In this document: positions 24,984 to 32,671 of the stretch, one piece after another
Position numbering within the stretch: position 1 is the stretch's first letter
How the letters are laid out: the number at the start of each line of letters is the position of its first letter
From: an uncultured Prevotellaceae bacterium
GTDB lineage: Bacteria > Bacteroidota > Bacteroidia > Bacteroidales > Bacteroidaceae
Direction of reading: 5' to 3'
Assembly: GCA_900316975.1 (NCBI GenBank)
Contig: ONFA01000033.1
Location: 1-33,179, forward strand
DNA length: 33,179 nt
The notes under the pieces: generated by a model
Database searches by the model: none
What the model saw: the letters and a program-made list of their open reading frames with translations, nothing else
Told to the model about the DNA's origin: nothing
Position numbers and translations under genes: made by a program

Positions 24984-25171
24984 TAAAAAAAAGAAAGCGC
25001 AGACTTCCGTCATACGCTACTCAGGCCTACCACAGCCTACAATGTCCCATGAGGAAATCCGCGCCTATAGCACGAACTCTGGACATTGTCTATTTATGCT
25101 CTTTATCTTGTCGAGGTGGTAGTTCGAGTAGCGATTGAGCAAATAAAATGTCTGTGCTTTTTGTAAAGCAC
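24984..25171 (-). ncRNA. Structured small RNA candidate, possibly 6S-like
   Basis: Three perfect stems are nested in order: 25015-25022 with 25126-25133 (8 pairs), 25027-25033 with 25116-25122 (7 pairs) and 25039-25047 with 25081-25089 (9 pairs). An outer CAGAC/GTCTG pair (25000-25004 with 25150-25154) encloses them. The result is a rod with a lopsided internal bubble (26 and 5 bases) and a structured tip. A promoter precedes it on the minus strand, and eight T (24992-24985) end it, giving about 187 bases. Length, rod shape and bubble recall 6S RNA, the RNA polymerase decoy, but that identity is a guess. It could instead be a leader of the lipoprotein gene 79 bases downstream. Confidence 0.6.
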
Positions 25172-25175
25172 GTTG

Positions 25176-25205
25176 CAAATGTACAAAAACTTTCTGACTC
25201 TCAAA
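25176..25205 (-). promoter_or_regulatory. Promoter of the small RNA candidate
   Basis: On the minus strand TTTG (25205-25202) and TACATTTG (25183-25176) are separated by 18 bases. The expected start, near 25170, coincides with the 5' end of the predicted folded region. Confidence 0.65.
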
Positions 25206-25251
25206 AGGATTTCTTCTTCTTTTTCCTGAAACACTAAAGAATGGCACTTAA

Positions 25252-25313
25252 TGTCACACCAGTTGTGCCACATTGTCAGTGTCATGTCAGTTAAAAAAGA
25301 AAGCCGTGTCAGT
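25252..25313. promoter_or_regulatory. Phased TGTCA boxes upstream of dnaK
   Basis: TGTCA starts at 25252, 25274, 25285 and 25307, and the last three copies are TGTCAGT. The spacings of 22, 11 and 22 bases put all copies on one face of the helix. The array ends 116 bases before dnaK. It may be the site of a heat-shock or stress regulator. Confidence 0.45.
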
Positions 25314-25336
25314 CGGAAGGGACTGGCACGGCTTTT
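25300..25336. terminator. Hairpin between the small RNA promoter and dnaK
   Basis: AAAGCCGTGTCAGTC (25300-25314) pairs with GACTGGCACGGCTTT (25321-25335) around a GGAAGG loop, with one T-G pair. Both sides carry T-rich tails (TTTTGTCTTT on plus, TTTCTTTTTT on minus). It may insulate dnaK or lie in its leader. Confidence 0.5.
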
Positions 25337-25428
25337 GTCTTTATGTTGTTTCGACCAGCCTTTGTGCTGGGCAACTTGATACATTATTATATTATTAACA
25401 AGAACAAAAAACTAAAACAAATACGATT

Positions 25429-27345
25429 ATGGGAAAGATTATTGGTATTGACCTTGGTACAACTAACTCTTGTGTATCGGTCTTTGAAGGCAATGAGCCT
25501 GTAGTGATTGCAAACTCTGAAGGCAAGCGTACAACTCCTTCAGTGGTAGGTTTTGTGAAGGATGGCGAGCGTAAGGTGGGTGACCCTGCCAAGCGTCAGG
25601 CTATCACGAACCCAAAGAACACGGTGTTCTCCATCAAGCGTTTCATGGGTGAAACTTACGATCAGGTGCAGAAGGAAATCGCACGTGTGCCTTACACAGT
25701 GGTGAAGGGCGACAACAACACACCTCGTGTGGAGATTGAGGGTCGCAAATATACACCACAGGAAATCTCTGCCATCATTCTGCAGAAGATGAAGAAGACG
25801 GCTGAGGACTATCTCGGTCAGGAAGTGACAGAAGCTGTCATCACCGTGCCTGCTTACTTCTCCGACTCTCAGCGTCAGGCTACTAAGGAAGCCGGTCAGA
25901 TTGCCGGTCTCGATGTGAAGCGTATCGTGAACGAGCCTACTGCAGCCGCACTGGCTTACGGTATCGACAAGGCTAACAAGGACATGAAGATTGCCGTGTT
26001 CGACCTCGGTGGTGGTACATTCGATATTTCTATCCTTGAGTTCGGTGGCGGCGTGTTCGAGGTGCTTGCGACCAACGGTGATACTCACCTCGGTGGTGAC
26101 GACTTCGACCAGGTGATTATCGACTGGCTCGTCAGCGACTTCAAGAGCAACGAGGGTGTGGACCTCTCGCTCGACCCGATGGCTATGCAACGTCTGAAGG
26201 AGGCTGCTGAGAAGGCGAAGATTGAACTTTCATCATCTTCTTCAACAGAAATCAACTTGCCTTACATCACAGCTGCAGGTGGTGTGCCAAAGCACCTCGT
26301 GACCACACTCACACGTGCTAAGTTCGAATCTCTGGCTCACAACCTCATTCAGGCTTGCTTGGCTCCATGTCAGGCTGCCATCAAGGATGCAGGCATCTCA
26401 ACAAGCGATATCGACGAAGTAATCCTCGTGGGTGGTTCAAGCCGTATCCCTGCTGTTCAGCAGCTCGTGGAGAACTACTTCGGCAAGGCTCCTTCCAAGG
26501 GCGTAAACCCCGACGAAGTGGTGGCTGTGGGTGCATCTATCCAGGGTGCTATCCTCAACAAGGAAGAAGGTGTGGGCGACATCGTGCTGCTCGACGTGAC
26601 TCCGCTGAACGTGGGTATCGAGACACTCGGTCAGGTGATGACCACCATGATTGAGTCGAACACCACCATCCCATGCAAGAAGACTGAGGTGTTCTCAACC
26701 GCTGCCGACAACCAAACAGAAGTGACCATCCGCGTCTTGCAGGGTAACCGTCCAATGGCGAACCAGAACAAGCAGATTGGTATCTTTAACCTCACCGGCA
26801 TCGCACCAGCACGTCGTGGTGTTCCACAGATTGAAGTCAGCTTCGACATCGACGCCAACGGTATCCTCAAGGTGTCTGCCAAGGATAAGGCAACTGGTAA
26901 GGAACAGGAAATCCGTATCGAAGCATCCTCTGGTCTTTCTAAGGAAGAAATCGAGCGCATGAAGGCTGAGGCTGAAGCTAACGCAGATGCCGACAAGAAG
27001 GAACGTGAACGCATCGACAAGGTGAATCAGGCTGACAGCATGATTTTCCAGACCGAAAACTTCCTCAACGACAACAAGGACAAGATTCCTGCTGATGACA
27101 AACCAGCCATCGACGCAGCCATCGAAGCCCTCAAGAAGGCCAAGGACAGCGGCGATGTAGCCCAGATTGACGCAGCCATCGATGGTCTCAACAAAGCCAT
27201 GCAGGCAGCCTCTCAGAAGATGTATGCCGCAGGTGGCGCAGGTCAGCCCGGTGCAGGCTTCCAAGGTGGTGCTCAGCCTAACGATGGCGCTCAGTCCAAT
27301 GGTGCTGACGACGTTCAGGATGCCGACTTCGAGGAGGTGAAGTAA
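25429..27345 (+). CDS. dnaK: Chaperone DnaK (Hsp70)
   Basis: The ATP-driven chaperone that binds exposed hydrophobic segments with the help of DnaJ and GrpE. The 638 residues are the usual length. The nucleotide-binding domain (1 to about 380) shows [12 protein letters not shown] at the start, [12 protein letters not shown] near residue 190 and [14 protein letters not shown] near 325. The linker and substrate-binding domain follow ([13 protein letters not shown], then the beta-sandwich and helical lid), with a Gly/Ala/Gln-rich tail ending FEEVK. It stands alone, without grpE or dnaJ, between its own leader and a strong terminator. Phased TGTCA boxes upstream may mediate stress control. Confidence 0.98.
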   Translation: MGKIIGIDLGTTNSCVSVFEGNEPVVIANSEGKRTTPSVVGFVKDGERKVGDPAKRQAITNPKNTVFSIKRFMGETYDQVQKEIARVPYTVVKGDNNTPRVEIEGRKYTPQEISAIILQKMKKTAEDYLGQEVTEAVITVPAYFSDSQRQATKEAGQIAGLDVKRIVNEPTAAALAYGIDKANKDMKIAVFDLGGGTFDISILEFGGGVFEVLATNGDTHLGGDDFDQVIIDWLVSDFKSNEGVDLSLDPMAMQRLKEAAEKAKIELSSSSSTEINLPYITAAGGVPKHLVTTLTRAKFESLAHNLIQACLAPCQAAIKDAGISTSDIDEVILVGGSSRIPAVQQLVENYFGKAPSKGVNPDEVVAVGASIQGAILNKEEGVGDIVLLDVTPLNVGIETLGQVMTTMIESNTTIPCKKTEVFSTAADNQTEVTIRVLQGNRPMANQNKQIGIFNLTGIAPARRGVPQIEVSFDIDANGILKVSAKDKATGKEQEIRIEASSGLSKEEIERMKAEAEANADADKKERERIDKVNQADSMIFQTENFLNDNKDKIPADDKPAIDAAIEALKKAKDSGDVAQIDAAIDGLNKAMQAASQKMYAAGGAGQPGAGFQGGAQPNDGAQSNGADDVQDADFEEVK

Positions 27346-27370
27346 AAAAACGATATTTAATATAGAATTA

Positions 27371-27403
27371 AAGAGGTGCAGTTTAAGTACTGCACCTCTT
27401 TTT
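27371..27403 (+). terminator. Terminator of dnaK
   Basis: AAGAGGTGCAGT (27371-27382) and ACTGCACCTCTT (27389-27400) form a perfect 12-pair stem with a 6-base loop, followed by a T-run. It stands 25 bases after the dnaK stop. Confidence 0.9.
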
Positions 27404-27423
27404 GCTGTGTCACGGCGAGATAA

Positions 27424-27522
27424 AAAAATGAATACTTTCTCGATTGGGCCCGCCGTGCTATGCGATATGCCCATGCTAAACATTATCCAGGCAATAGGCT
27501 CAAACAGTCGCTGAGCAAATAG
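27424..27522 (+). pseudogene. C-terminal remnant of an unidentified gene
   Basis: After an in-frame TAA the frame reads 32 protein-like codons including EYFLDWARRAMRYAHAKHYP and then GNRLKQSLSK before TAG. It has no plausible start and follows the dnaK terminator directly. It may be the tail of a lost gene, such as a mobile-element protein, but I do not recognise it. Confidence 0.25.
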
Positions 27523-27592
27523 TCCTCGCGCGTTATATATAATAATGAGTGGCTTCCGCTATATTGGGAAAGTTACTCATTTATTTTACCGA

Positions 27593-28120
27593 TCAATCAT
27601 CTTCAGGGAAATACTCATAATAAATATCACCTATGGTATCAGCAAATCCCCATCCGCATGGCGAGGCCCACTCCATACACTGCCTCAAACGAGGCTTGAA
27701 GTGCTCCAACATATTATTTTTGGCAATGAATGCCATAGTCTTTTCGAAATTATTCTCTACCGATGTATAATACTGCTCCCACATGTCACCATAGTCATAT
27801 GTAAACTGACAAGCGTTCTCGACATAGCAAAGCATCAAGTCAGCCAACTTGTCTGGAGAAGGTTTCAGTTTTTTGTAATCAGAAACAGCTTTCCGACAAA
27901 CCGAGAACCGGGTCTTTGGCTCCTGTCGTCCCCTCGATGGATAGAACTCTTCTGTAATAATCTTCTTATACTCTTCCAGCTTACCGTCCTCGTCAGGATT
28001 TGCATAGAACTCCAGATACTCCTTTGCTTCTTTGCGAGCATCATACATCTCCAGAACCATACCAATGATCTCTTCCTTGGGCATGGACATAAGTAGTTTC
28101 TTTACTGTTGCTTTTGACAT
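27593..28120 (-). CDS. DUF6155-family protein
   Basis: A 175-residue cytoplasmic protein resembling the DUF6155 family, which I recall from Bacteroidetes and Firmicutes: an N-terminal MSKATVKKLL helix, then LEMYDARKEAKEYLEFYANP, and a mainly helical body with a His/Tyr/Asp-rich C-terminal half. Its function is unknown. It is the last gene of the minus-strand accessory cluster, 84 bases after the DinD-RhuM gene. The gap contains 12-base tandem repeats. Confidence 0.82.
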   Translation of the reverse strand: MSKATVKKLLMSMPKEEIIGMVLEMYDARKEAKEYLEFYANPDEDGKLEEYKKIITEEFYPSRGRQEPKTRFSVCRKAVSDYKKLKPSPDKLADLMLCYVENACQFTYDYGDMWEQYYTSVENNFEKTMAFIAKNNMLEHFKPRLRQCMEWASPCGWGFADTIGDIYYEYFPEDD

Positions 28121-28150
28121 AATCCGAAAATGATTGTATTTCGATTGAAC

Positions 28151-28186
28151 TTGTACGGGAACTTGTATGGGTAGTTGTATGGGGGA
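28151..28186. repeat. Three 12-base tandem repeats
   Basis: TTGTACGGGAAC, TTGTATGGGTAG and TTGTATGGGGGA follow one another without gaps. They lie between the DinD-RhuM stop and the DUF6155 start and may be an operator or a slippage product. Confidence 0.55.
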
Positions 28187-28204
28187 ACTTCGGATTTATT
28201 ATTA

Positions 28205-29578
28205 TCAATCTTTCTTATCTCCAAACAGCAGTTTCAATTGTTTGTCAAAATCGCTCATAATCTCGCGATCTTGAATGACACGGAACTTATCATATTCTGT
28301 GAAAGCCTTTTCTACCGCTTGTTCGTGCGTCACACGTCCAGCATCAGGAAGTAATGGACGGTTGTTCAAATCCATATAGCGTTGCAGGAGAGCCGACCAA
28401 TCTGCCATCGTCATCAAGATATGATCTTCTGCTCGTTGCTCAGCAATGTCTATGAAGGCATTGCTCAATCTGTTCAATGAATCCACCTCCTTTTCGCTCA
28501 GATAGTTCTTAGCTACCGTAACATCCGATTTCACAACTCTTCCGTCTGGGGCATTCTTCCATGTCGTTAATCCCATGTGGGGGCGTTCTGCATCTGCACG
28601 GCCATAGATAATCTCAGCAGCAGTCTGTTTGGTAACGGCATAATGCATCATATTCTGTATAGTCTTGAAGAACAACTGCGTTTCTTCGGAATCCTTATCA
28701 TAGTCAGAACTACACTCGCTATATATGTCAGTAATCTTCTGATAATAACGTCGTTCGCTGATACGTATCTCCCGAATGCGGTCAAGCAAATCATCGAAGT
28801 AGTCTGCCCCGAAAACATTTTTCCCCTTCAGACGTTCATCATCCAAAACAAAGCCTTTGGTAAGGTATTCTTTTAAGACTTGTGTAGCCCAAATTCGGAA
28901 CTGAGTGGCCTCGTAGCTGTTCACGCGATAACCTACTGCAATGACCACATCAAGGTTATACATCATCACCTCACCAGACCATTTGTCCGAAGGTATTCGA
29001 ATTTTTCTAATAGTATCGGACAAATGTATTTCACCACTTTGTTCTATTTGGTCGAGGTGGTAGTTTATTGTGGGTACTGTCACTCCAAACAACTCTGCCA
29101 TCCTCTGTTGTGAAAGCCAGAAAGTATTAGTATCAAAGACTACTTGAACCTGTACTTTCCCATGTCCACCTCTGTACATGAGTACTGAAGACTCCATACT
29201 TCTCACCGCCACATCAGGAGTCATGGTCGCACTGAAATACTGTTGTGCCGCCTTCACCATCTCTTTCTTTTGGTCGGCATTCATAGCCACAGCCATACAG
29301 GCCGCACGTGAAAGGCGAATGCTCGTCACCTCTCTGACTGCACCATTGCCCAGTTCTGCCATCTCCGTTATTTCCACAAAATGATCCCCCAGATGATAGC
29401 CTTTCTGTGAAGTCCATGCCTGAGCCTTGGCTATGACACGTTCAAAGTTCCAGTATTTGCCATAGCCCATCACTCGCGCCAACTTGCGTGAGTTCCACCA
29501 TTCCTTGCCATCAGCATCAACCTCTCTTAACTGTTCGAAAGGAGATTGAAGTTCTGGGATGTTATTGTTATTCTTCAT
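28205..29578 (-). CDS. DinD-like domain fused to RhuM-family protein
   Basis: A 457-residue protein with two recognisable parts. Residues 1 to about 118 resemble the N-terminal half of DinD (FEQLREVDADGKEWWNSRKL, then VEITEMAELGNGAVREV and SRAACMAVAMNAD), a BRO-N-like DNA-binding module linked to the SOS response. Residues from about 127 to the end match RhuM (SSVLMYRGGHGKVQVQVVFD, then WLSQQRMAELFGV, a helix-turn-helix-like segment), first described on a Salmonella pathogenicity island and common next to defence genes. RhuM proteins are usually about 340 residues, so the DinD part is an addition. The role is unknown. Neighbours are an orphan Fic-inhibitor-like protein and RecQ upstream, and DUF6155 downstream. 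Confidence 0.85.
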   Translation of the reverse strand: MKNNNNIPELQSPFEQLREVDADGKEWWNSRKLARVMGYGKYWNFERVIAKAQAWTSQKGYHLGDHFVEITEMAELGNGAVREVTSIRLSRAACMAVAMNADQKKEMVKAAQQYFSATMTPDVAVRSMESSVLMYRGGHGKVQVQVVFDTNTFWLSQQRMAELFGVTVPTINYHLDQIEQSGEIHLSDTIRKIRIPSDKWSGEVMMYNLDVVIAVGYRVNSYEATQFRIWATQVLKEYLTKGFVLDDERLKGKNVFGADYFDDLLDRIREIRISERRYYQKITDIYSECSSDYDKDSEETQLFFKTIQNMMHYAVTKQTAAEIIYGRADAERPHMGLTTWKNAPDGRVVKSDVTVAKNYLSEKEVDSLNRLSNAFIDIAEQRAEDHILMTMADWSALLQRYMDLNNRPLLPDAGRVTHEQAVEKAFTEYDKFRVIQDREIMSDFDKQLKLLFGDKKD

Positions 29579-29848
29579 GTTATAACTGAGTATTTATTTC
29601 ATTTTGTCTTCTCCTATTCTTGACCTTTTGTACGTCTTGAATCTTGCGCTCGGCTCTGCCGCTTGGTTCGTCCAAGAACCATTCACCATTAACTGTGAAC
29701 CATAAGTGCCATCATACATCTTACATTTATTAGCCTCGCTCTTCCCTCGCTCTTGCCATACTGTTGCCATACTCATGAGTAAGCATAGAAGCAGCCTAGA
29801 GTATGGGTAGAGGCTGTCTGGCGTATGACTATACAAGTTACTTGTCCT
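29579..29848. other. Gap between the antitoxin-like gene and DinD-RhuM
   Basis: A minus-strand frame of 80 codons (29594-29836) spans most of this gap, but its composition is irregular and it carries runs of short direct repeats (GAGCGAGG twice, TTAATGGTGAATGGT). I judge it non-coding. No remnant of a Fic catalytic motif (HPFxxGNGR) is seen in any frame, although this is where a Fic domain would be expected. Confidence 0.5.
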
Positions 29849-30175
29849 TTATATTGGCCTTCCCCTTTTACTGCCTTCGGGATCTGGATGAACATCAATC
29901 TTTGTATAGGTCTCATATTCTCTCCAAGTATCCCTTATTCTATGTTTCTCTTCATAATACTCATCTAAGAGTTTATCAACCTCTTCCATACTGATTTCAC
30001 CCTCTATATTTCTTCGGGCAAGTTCCAACAAGTAGTCGGATACCTTCAGCCCATCCACAGCCTGCAAACCAATAGCCACGCGCCAAGCCTCAGCCCTTTC
30101 TTTTTTCTGAGGCTCTCCCTGACGAATATACTCGTCAAAGTTTAAGTATAGCTCCTTATCGTTCTTTTCGCTCAT
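29849..30175 (-). CDS. Class I Fic antitoxin (VbhA)-like protein without Fic domain
   Basis: A 108-residue protein. The stretch YLNFDEYIRQGEPQKKERAE, then AIGLQAVDGLKVSDYLLELA and NIEGEISMEEVDKLLDEYY, matches the inhibitory N-terminal module of Bacteroidetes Fic proteins and stand-alone VbhA-type antitoxins. There, a helix with an S/TxxxE(G/N) motif blocks AMP transfer. Here the motif position reads LQAVDG, with Asp in place of the inhibitory Glu and Leu in place of Ser/Thr. The remaining 35 residues are charged and end RGRPI. No FIDO domain follows, so it is a free-standing inhibitor, an orphan, or the stump of a truncated Fic gene. The tail could have replaced the lost domain. Confidence 0.68.
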   Translation of the reverse strand: MSEKNDKELYLNFDEYIRQGEPQKKERAEAWRVAIGLQAVDGLKVSDYLLELARRNIEGEISMEEVDKLLDEYYEEKHRIRDTWREYETYTKIDVHPDPEGSKRGRPI

Positions 30176-30183
30176 ATCTCGTC

Positions 30184-30264
30184 TTACTTTATTTCTATAA
30201 CGTTTTTTATTCCGTACATTATTATCACATCAGCCATCTTCAGCGGATCAAAGAACCGTCCCAT
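30184..30264 (-). CDS. Possible 26-residue micro-protein
   Basis: ATG to TAA encodes MGRFFDPLKMADVIIMYGIK and then NVIEIK. It starts inside the end of the coiled-coil frame that follows recQ and stops 8 bases before the antitoxin-like ATG, the spacing of an operon gene. Its short size makes chance possible. Confidence 0.25.
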   Translation of the reverse strand: MGRFFDPLKMADVIIMYGIKNVIEIK

Positions 30265-30427
30265 GATTCTCCTTCATTTTCTTGCGCAACTCATCAATTT
30301 GCCTATTTATGTCAGCTTGCATCTCAATAAGCCTGTCCAATTTCTGCTTATAATCATCGCTTTTGTCTTTCTTTCCAGCAGAATCTACGTTTCTTAATAC
30401 GCGATGATATACCTCCTTTATTTCGAT
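30248..30427 (-). pseudogene. Out-of-frame coiled-coil extension of recQ
   Basis: In the frame one base off recQ, 59 codons run without a stop and without an ATG at the front. The part beyond the recQ stop reads KKDKSDDYKQKLDRLIEMQA and then DINRQIDELRKKMKENHG, a clear charged coiled coil. This suggests that RecQ or an ancestor ended in this tail and a one-base indel near the RIKK segment shifted the frame. Confidence 0.45.
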
Positions 30428-32447
30428 TCATCAGAGATGCAATCTCAGACGTGCTGAGCCCTTGCCTATAGTATTCTGTGAGTTTCTTGTCTTCTTCATC
30501 CTCCCAATGTGAATAAGCGTTTGCATGAAGTTGCTTTTGCTGTTTCATATATGAAGTTGGCTTTGGTGGTATATGAGCAGAAGATACATCTGCTAATGTT
30601 GCAGCATCAGGAAACGGCAAATCCAAACTATCACTCGTATACTGCTTAATAGCTTCGATGAATGGCTTTCCATAAGCCTTAACCTTATATTCGCCAAAGC
30701 CATACACATCCGCCATCGCCTCTAATGACTTAGGACGTTTCAGCACAAGGTCTTGCAGCGACTTGTCGGACATGACTATAAAGGCGGGCTTGCCTATCTC
30801 TGCTGCCATTTGACGTCGCACCTCACGCAGACGATTGAATAAATCGTCTGATTGTCCTTGCCCAACAGCGGCCCATTCTGCATCTCGCTCCTCGCGCTGT
30901 TGCTTTCTGCGTGACTTGACGGTAAACTCCTCGCGATTGATGATGGCGAGCTGCACATTTCTCCTCCCATAAAGCACCTCCTGCCCCAAAGGTGTGATAT
31001 GCAGATGTCGGTCCTCGTTGTAGGCTATCTCGAAGAATCCCATCTGTAGCATCTGCAACAGATAGTCGTGCCAGTCGCGGGCAGAAATATCGCGTCCTGC
31101 CCCAAAGGTCTTAATCTCGTTATACTTGTTGCTCACTATATCGGGCGACAGCGTACCACGCAGAATATCTACCATCAGCGTGAATCCGATTTTCTCCTCC
31201 GTTCTGACAATGGCCGAAAGGGCTTTCTGCACGATGGTCGTTCCGTCAAACATCTGCGGTGGCGTATGACACACATCGCAATTGCCGCAGCCTTTATCGC
31301 TTGTCTCACCAAAATAGTTCAGCAATATGCGTCGCCTACATACCTGCGCCTCTGCATACTCCTGCATACGCTTCAGTTTGTCGAAATTGATTTCCTTCTG
31401 TCCACTCTCATCTGCAAACTTTCGCAGGGTGATAATGTCCTGCAGGTTATAGAACAAGATAGTCTCGCAAGGCAGTCCATCGCGGCCTCCACGACCAATT
31501 TCCTGATAGAAACTCTCGATACTCTTAGGCAGATTATAATGAACAACAAAACGCACATTGCTCTTGTCGATGCCCATACCAAAAGCGATTGTAGCACAGA
31601 TTACTTGCACACGATCGTTCTGAAAATCGTCCTGCACTTTGTTGCGCTCAGAGTTAGGCATTCCTGCATGATACACATCTACGGAGAAACCGCCCTGCTT
31701 TAACTTGGCAGCAAGCGCTTCCGTCGTTTTGCGAGCCAGACAATAGATAATGCCGCTCTCACCAGGATGTCTGCGGATAAGCTCCTCGATAGAACGTAGC
31801 TTGTCCTTCGCAGAATAGCCGCGTTTCACGTCAAGGCTCAGGTTCGGGCGGTCAAAACTGCTGATATAAGTCTTGGCATCTTTAATATTCAGTTGTACTA
31901 AAATATCCTCCTTCGTAATCTTGTCGGCAGTAGCTGTCAGGGCCATAATCGGCACGTGAGGGAACAACTGCTTCAACTGCCCCAGCTGCGAATATTCTGG
32001 CCGGAAGTCATGTCCCCAGCCCGAAATGCAATGCGCCTCATCGATAGCAAAGAGCGACACACGAACATTCTGGAGTATTGTCAGTACGCCACCCACCAAT
32101 CGCTCAGGCGAGATATATAACATCTTCACCTTTCCGTCCATGCAGCGATTAATGATGTCGTAGTTATATCCCTCGTCGTTACTGCTGTTCAATGCCTCTG
32201 CAGCTATGCCGTTCATCCGCAAGCCTTCCACCTGATCTTTCATCAAGGAGATCAACGGAGACACGATAACCGCCATCCCATTCATCATCAGCGCCGCCAT
32301 CTGAAAGCATAGCGACTTGCCGCCACCCGTAGGCATCAGCACCAACGAGTCGCCACCGCCAATGGCGTTCATGATGATGTCCTTCTGCAAAGGCCGGAAC
32401 TCATCATACCCATAATAGGTCTTTAATACTTGCTCTATGTTATTCAT
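30354..32447 (-). CDS. recQ: RecQ-family ATP-dependent DNA helicase
   Basis: A 3'-5' superfamily 2 helicase for repair and recombination, 697 residues. The Walker A motif TGGGKS is at 40-45, DEAH at 136-139, and the arginine-finger motif QEIGRGGRDG near 315-324. Four zinc-binding Cys (370, 387, 390, 393) mark the RecQ-CT domain. A winged helix follows to about 500, and an HRDC domain spans about 535-604. Residues 646-686 add a SANT/Myb-like helix-turn-helix (HWEDEEDKKLTEYY then LSTSEIASLMNRN). The last 10 residues (RRFCWKERQKR region) look out of register with the coherent tail in the neighbouring frame. It lies downstream of the UvrD-type gene in the same direction. Confidence 0.95.
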   Translation of the reverse strand: MNNIEQVLKTYYGYDEFRPLQKDIIMNAIGGGDSLVLMPTGGGKSLCFQMAALMMNGMAVIVSPLISLMKDQVEGLRMNGIAAEALNSSNDEGYNYDIINRCMDGKVKMLYISPERLVGGVLTILQNVRVSLFAIDEAHCISGWGHDFRPEYSQLGQLKQLFPHVPIMALTATADKITKEDILVQLNIKDAKTYISSFDRPNLSLDVKRGYSAKDKLRSIEELIRRHPGESGIIYCLARKTTEALAAKLKQGGFSVDVYHAGMPNSERNKVQDDFQNDRVQVICATIAFGMGIDKSNVRFVVHYNLPKSIESFYQEIGRGGRDGLPCETILFYNLQDIITLRKFADESGQKEINFDKLKRMQEYAEAQVCRRRILLNYFGETSDKGCGNCDVCHTPPQMFDGTTIVQKALSAIVRTEEKIGFTLMVDILRGTLSPDIVSNKYNEIKTFGAGRDISARDWHDYLLQMLQMGFFEIAYNEDRHLHITPLGQEVLYGRRNVQLAIINREEFTVKSRRKQQREERDAEWAAVGQGQSDDLFNRLREVRRQMAAEIGKPAFIVMSDKSLQDLVLKRPKSLEAMADVYGFGEYKVKAYGKPFIEAIKQYTSDSLDLPFPDAATLADVSSAHIPPKPTSYMKQQKQLHANAYSHWEDEEDKKLTEYYRQGLSTSEIASLMNRNKGGISSRIKKRRFCWKERQKR

Positions 32448-32479
32448 GTTATATCAAAGTTCTTCAATATTCATTTTTC

Positions 32480-32671
32480 CTAAGTAATTGACTCATTCTT
32501 TTCTTCCACCTTTGAAAGCACCGTATTGGCTAGGCAAACGGCATATTCCACATCAGAGTCTTGAGGTTTCCATGCCAAAGTATAGCTCACTTTTGCACTC
32601 GTAACTTCATAGCCCTTATCAGTCCACGCCTTTAGTTTTTCTTCCCTTGAAGAAATTAAGGATAACATCAT
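32480..32671 (-). pseudogene. Frame-shifted C-terminal tail of the UvrD-type helicase
   Basis: A 63-codon frame one base off the helicase gene reads SSREEKLKAWTDKGYEVTSA and then KVSYTLAWKPQDSDVEYAV, like the end of Bacteroidetes UvrD-type proteins. The helicase frame itself stops early at 32619 after HDVILNFFKG. Homologues, as I recall them, have about 35-40 residues between these two segments, so a small deletion plus frameshift seems to have joined them. The ATG-like start inside the overlap may be fortuitous. Confidence 0.5.

Noticed and set aside
24935..25138. A 67-residue plus-strand open frame
   Set aside because: It covers the paired arms of the small RNA candidate, has low-complexity residues and no promoter.
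25241..25270. A sigma-54 promoter for dnaK (TGGCAC present)
   Set aside because: The required GG-N10-GC spacing is not met on either strand.
29594..29836. An 80-residue minus-strand open frame between the antitoxin-like gene and DinD-RhuM
   Set aside because: It is made largely of short repeats with unnatural composition and no motif. I describe it as gap DNA instead.
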